A stretch of DNA of 64,000 nt from Echiichthys vipera (taxonomy: Eukaryota; Chordata; Actinopteri; Perciformes; Trachinidae), in contig OY829654.1 of the NCBI GenBank assembly GCA_963691815.1, positions 25,000,771 through 25,064,770 on the forward strand, read 5' to 3'. The number at the start of each line of letters is the position of its first letter. The first letter of the stretch is position 1. Under the pieces are notes generated by a model, which worked only from the letters and a program-made list of their open reading frames with translations, was not told the origin of the DNA and made no database searches. Positions 60,111 through 64,000 of this stretch are shown in pieces. Made by a program: the position numbers and the translations under genes.

Positions 60111-62465
60111 ATTTCTACAGTAGTAAAATTGGATTACATACGGATTACAGTGCATAACATTTTATACAGTTATACGTACCAACAATGAAACAAAACCAAG
60201 CAGATTCACTCAGGCCTTTCTTTGTCGTCTGTAATGGTAAACTCAAAATCTTTGTGTTCTGGACTGTTAGTACATGTGCCCGTGGGCTTTTTAAAAAATG
60301 TATTAAAAAAAACCAACCGTTTTTTAGATCTAATTATTAATGGCAGAAATAAGCAGAACACTGAAGCCAATTATTAGTGTGTTAAATCTACTACCAACAA
60401 TTACTGTATTTCAATGGAAAAGAGTTTTTAACAGTCAGCCAGCATCTAGAGGACATCACTCGTACTGCAGCTTACGTCATTCAGCTTTCAGCCACTGTAT
60501 TGGTTCCTATATGTTTTTCTGGAGCGTCATAAAGTACACTTTTACCTTTTAACTGCATGGGTGGTATGTCCCGTATAGGTCCATATATGTGCTTCAGCTT
60601 ACATCGGATTTAAAAAAAAATTCTATCAAAAGAGCACCAAGATTTAGAACTTAATGTGACATTTTAACAGCAACAAAATTCCCATAAAGGAGAAAAAGGT
60701 GGTGTGTCATTATTCTGTTTCTCTGACCCAGCAGGACTCAGCTCTCTGTGACTTTATGGCTCTTCTTTTCTGCAGAGCTATTCTTTGTCTCAACGTCCCC
60801 CCCCATACCCCTACCCCCTTAATTTCCGCCCGTCTGCATATGTTTTGGAGGCCATTAATCGTCCTGTGCACAACATGCACCCCAGCAGATAATTACGGTC
60901 ATTAAACCAATTAGGGAGCACATGGAGGGGAGGTTTCAGTTAGGCCCAGAGGCCTCCCACTCCTGTTCTTCTCTTACCCGGACAGCTGAGGTGGTCCACT
61001 GAAACCCTGGCAAAGCCTTGAAAAAGAAGGGAGTGAATTACTTCAGCCCAGCTCTGGATTAATGCAATTTCCTGTTGGTGTAGCCTTGACAGACCTTGCC
61101 AACTTCGCTGCAGGCCGAGTAACGAGAGCCATTAGCCAGCAAAAGTCCTGCCCATTTTCACATCCCTCTTCTGCGGGACAAAGTAGCCATTTAGCTGTGT
61201 GTCATCAAAATATGTTTTCCTCAAAGCTACAAGCTATTTCGGTGCTTCTGTGGCGAAAAAACAGAAAATGAGAAGAAGAGATCAGAAGTGGCAGGAAAGG
61301 GAGGGAAGAGTGGTCAATCTGCAGACAGTGGTTTTCAACATGCTTGGTGTATCATGTGATTGTAGAGCTAATATTATGGTTTCATTGTGCCTGACACCGA
61401 GGAAGTTCTGGCCCTCACACACAATACACACAACTGTGATTACTTAGTTATTGAGACAAATGGAACTGAGACTTCCAGTCACCGTCTACATGTGCAGGCA
61501 AGCCACAGAAAGTCCCTCAAACTTCCTCACAAAGTCTCTGATGGTTAGTCATATTGGACAACAAACTGTCCTGCGTTGTTTCGGTAAGGTATTTCCCAGC
61601 ATTCTTCATGTTGTGCTTGGCACGTGCGTCTCTGAAAGAGAAGTGAAAGCCAGCGAAGAACAAGGAGCTCCATACAGGTTTCCTCATGAATGACATGTAA
61701 AAGTGAAATGTAGATCTTGTAATGACTCCAGAATACATAAAACAACATATCAGATCCAGCAGGTTGAAGATAAGCTCGGGATATTGCGCTCCAAATAGGG
61801 CTCCAGCCAACACAACCATGCGTTGATGATGTGAGCTTTATTCACTGCAACCTCAGAGGTTCGAAAATGTGGATCAAAGTAAATAAATAAGGAAAGAAAC
61901 ACAAGGAAATGAGTAGCTGATGTAAAAATGATTTGAATTGGAAAGGCTGCATTAGTGGTTTTAGCCACAGACGCTGCGCAGAGGAACAAGGCAGATGGAT
62001 AAACTGTTTTTCATCAATTTGCTGCCAATCTTAAAGCTAAGCTAGGCTAGATGCCTCCTGTACTCAACGCACAGATATTAGAGAGTACTAGAGGGTATCG
62101 TCTCTCTCCTCCGATTCTGGGAAAGACAGCAAATGAGCGCAATTCCAAAAAAGTTGACCTTTTACTTTGAACAAGGTACTGTAAAGAAGCTTTGTAATTC
62201 TGTTTTTTCTTGCAGCACTGAGCCTGGTTTTCCCTCGGGGGAGCTGATTTAAAGGCACTGTACTCAACATTCAATACATTTATATAGCAGCAATATTTTC
62301 TAAGTCCCTCTTCCTCTGTGTGTTTTAATTTGAGTTCCTCTGTTGTTTGTTGGATCGATGGTCGAAAAGAATGTTGATATTTCGAGCCGTGTGGAGGTAT
62401 TCCCGACCAACTTTTTTACAGTATTTACAGTACAGTTCCTATAAATTTGCCCGAAAATATCATCT
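60111..62465. other. downstream intergenic, no gene recognised
   Basis: No convincing exon, RNA gene or named repeat. A poly-C/CCCCTACCCC stretch occurs near 60798-60821. Confidence 0.35.
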
Positions 62466-62705
62466 GGGTGGCCCGGTGGTGTGGTGATTAGCACTGTCGC
62501 CTTACAGCAAAAGTGTTTCTGGTTCGAATCCCGACTGGGGCCCTTCTGTGTGGAGTTTGCATGTTCTGCCCGTGTCTGCGTGGGTTTTCTCCGGGTTCTC
62601 TGACTTCCTCCCACAGTCCAAAGACGTGCACGTGTTAGGTTAAATGGCGGGGTCCAGGGTGTACCCCGCCTCACGCCCGATGTCAGCTGGGATCGGCTCC
62701 AAAAT
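62466..62705 (+). mobile_element. tRNA-derived SINE-like repeat with intact B box
   Basis: GGTGGCCCGGTGGTGTGGTG, ATTAGCACTGTCGCCTTACA (A-box region), GGTTCGAATCC (perfect B box at 62521-62531), TGTGTGGAGTTTGCATGTTC, TCCTCCCACAGTCCAAAGAC, CAGGGTGTACCCCGCCTC and GATGTCAGCTGGGATCGGCT are in the order of a very common fish repeat. An internal deletion lies between GTTAGGTTAA and TGGCGGGGTCC. No poly-A tail is evident. Confidence 0.75.
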
Positions 62706-63973
62706 CCTTAGCAAAAAAAGAAATGACTAGGAAGAGGAAAATGGACCAAGATCAAACCAGAGCAGTGTGAGAAACTAGTGTCCCGGGGGCGCAGATGTGC
62801 TGAAGTCATTTAAAGCAAAGGCCTCTACACTTCCTATTCATTTTTGAATCCTATAGCCCAAAGAAAACATTGTTTAAATCTTCTCTCCTGACACAATGGT
62901 TACTGTTCCCTAATTATGCTCATCGTTTTTTTTTTTCACTAAAGGTTTTTGGTGAAGTGCCCTGGTTATTTAAAAAAAACTTGAGCAGTGGTATAGCCAC
63001 AGCGGATATTCAATCAAATTCTGAACAACGAAAAATAACAGTATTTCAGAATAAATCAAGTATTTTTAATTTGCTCTCTAATTTTGATCTCCACTGTATG
63101 GGCTCTGTTAGACACAAACCACAAAAGCGTGCTTTGAGATGCAGGAGTGCTGTGTATAAGTGTATAAGTGTATAAATGCAAGACTCAAATATATGAATAA
63201 CAGCTTGAACTTCAAGATCAGAATACGACAATTTGAATTTGAGCAACCTGAATACAGTAACAGATACATTTTGCATGCTGTTTTCATTTAACACGAACCT
63301 TATAGTAAGATTTAAATTTCAGTGTAAAAGACATTATTTACTGCCATACTAAAGTGACCATTGTGGACATAAATCACCATAACAGCAAAAGCTTAAAACT
63401 CACTGATCTCTGCTTCCCATTTTATGTCTAATGCCGTGTGCCAAACATTTCCTTCGTCAGAGCCTCATCAGGACTGATTTTGGTGTTGCGTGTGATCTAC
63501 AACCTCAAGAAGCTGCTGCAGCCAAACCGTGTTGAGTCTTCATATAAAACCACTCTTGTCTGAGTTCGTGGGCGGGTGTACTGGGAAGCTCCAAGTGTGA
63601 ATGTTAAGCAGGGTGGGTCTAAAAACAGCATGGTGGTCTTTCAGCTTGACCTCCTAAAAGGCTTAAAATATATCCTCCATCATATTTCACTTACATCAAA
63701 GTGGGAAATTCCCACATTGACGCAAACTGCAACAAAAAGAAGTGACATTTCCCCAGAAGCCGGATCATTCACAATTAGAGAATCAAAGAAATCACGCTCG
63801 TATTTCAACATAACTTGACGGTATAAACTGACTTTCATGTATATGTTGTGCACGTAATGGCACTATTTGAGCATCGTCTCATATTGAAAGGCATCCAACT
63901 CCCTCTTTGCCTCGAGGGACCACAGGAATAAATGTTGCTGAATGTCTGTGGCTTTCCACCGAGGAGCATCCCA
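62706..63973. other. downstream intergenic, no gene recognised
   Basis: A small GTGTATAA tandem (three units) lies near 63151-63176. No gene or named repeat was seen. Confidence 0.35.
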
Positions 63974-64000
63974 GTGTGTGTGTGTGTGTGTGTGTGTGTG
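63974..64000. repeat. (GT)n microsatellite running off the window end
   Basis: 27 bp of perfect GT up to the last base; its full length is unknown. Confidence 0.9.

Noticed and set aside
62466..62705. Functional tRNA gene at the intact B box
   Set aside because: The surrounding sequence follows a known fish SINE-like repeat and cannot fold as a 70-90-nt tRNA with paired acceptor arms.

Overview
The window looks like vertebrate, very probably teleost (ray-finned fish), nuclear DNA. It has spliced genes with GT-AG introns, long perfect (AC)n and (TATC)n microsatellites, and interspersed repeats of kinds I recognise from fish genomes (CR1/L2-like and RTE-like LINE tails, hAT-type non-autonomous elements, tRNA-derived SINEs). 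A spiny-rayed fish is my guess; the species cannot be named from this sequence.

Two protein-coding genes are present, both on the + strand. (1) Positions 1-6532 hold the 3' part of spen (SHARP/MINT, the Split-ends transcriptional corepressor). It comprises the end of the giant exon, three internal exons and the final exon with the SPOC domain, followed by a probable 3'UTR of about 1.8 kb. (2) Positions 30744-52661 hold a complete epha2 (ephrin type-A receptor 2) in 17 exons. The splice phases all agree and give 993 residues: signal peptide, ephrin-binding domain, Cys-rich region, two fibronectin III domains, transmembrane helix, tyrosine kinase with intact catalytic residues, SAM domain and a C-terminal -VFAV. 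Whether it is epha2a or epha2b cannot be decided here.

The 24 kb between the genes (8.4-30.6 kb) shows no convincing exon. It holds two similar ~310-325 bp direct repeats at 10.3 and 14.2 kb; a hAT-like element at 11.5-12.0 kb; a CR1/L2-type LINE (12159-13607) nested in an older inverted LINE-like tail with a visible target-site duplication; a perfect 14-bp inverted repeat near 14.8 kb; a 0.6-kb TIR element carrying a 10-bp minisatellite (20.8-21.4 kb); RTE-like tails at 19.1 and 25.3 kb; and an (AC)49 tract. The epha2 start region is unusual: a 150-bp (CA)n tract lies about 150 bp upstream of the start codon, next to a GA tract and an upstream ATG frame that overlaps the main start.

epha2 intron 3 is about 11 kb and carries (TATC)n, (AC)n, (GT)n and poly-C tracts; intron 16 carries (AC)67. 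Downstream of epha2 (54.4-64 kb) I see no exons. That stretch has hAT-type and other palindromic elements, an inverted copy of a repeat also found at 14.6 kb, a tRNA-derived SINE with an intact B box, and a GT tract running off the window end.

spen (a nuclear corepressor that acts through RBPJ and nuclear receptors) and epha2 (a cell-surface receptor) are not known to me to work together. Their adjacency reflects the ancestral linkage corresponding to human 1p36. I found no clearly new coding system. The most interesting structures are the paired direct repeats, the nested transposons, the minisatellite-bearing element and the microsatellite-dense epha2 start.
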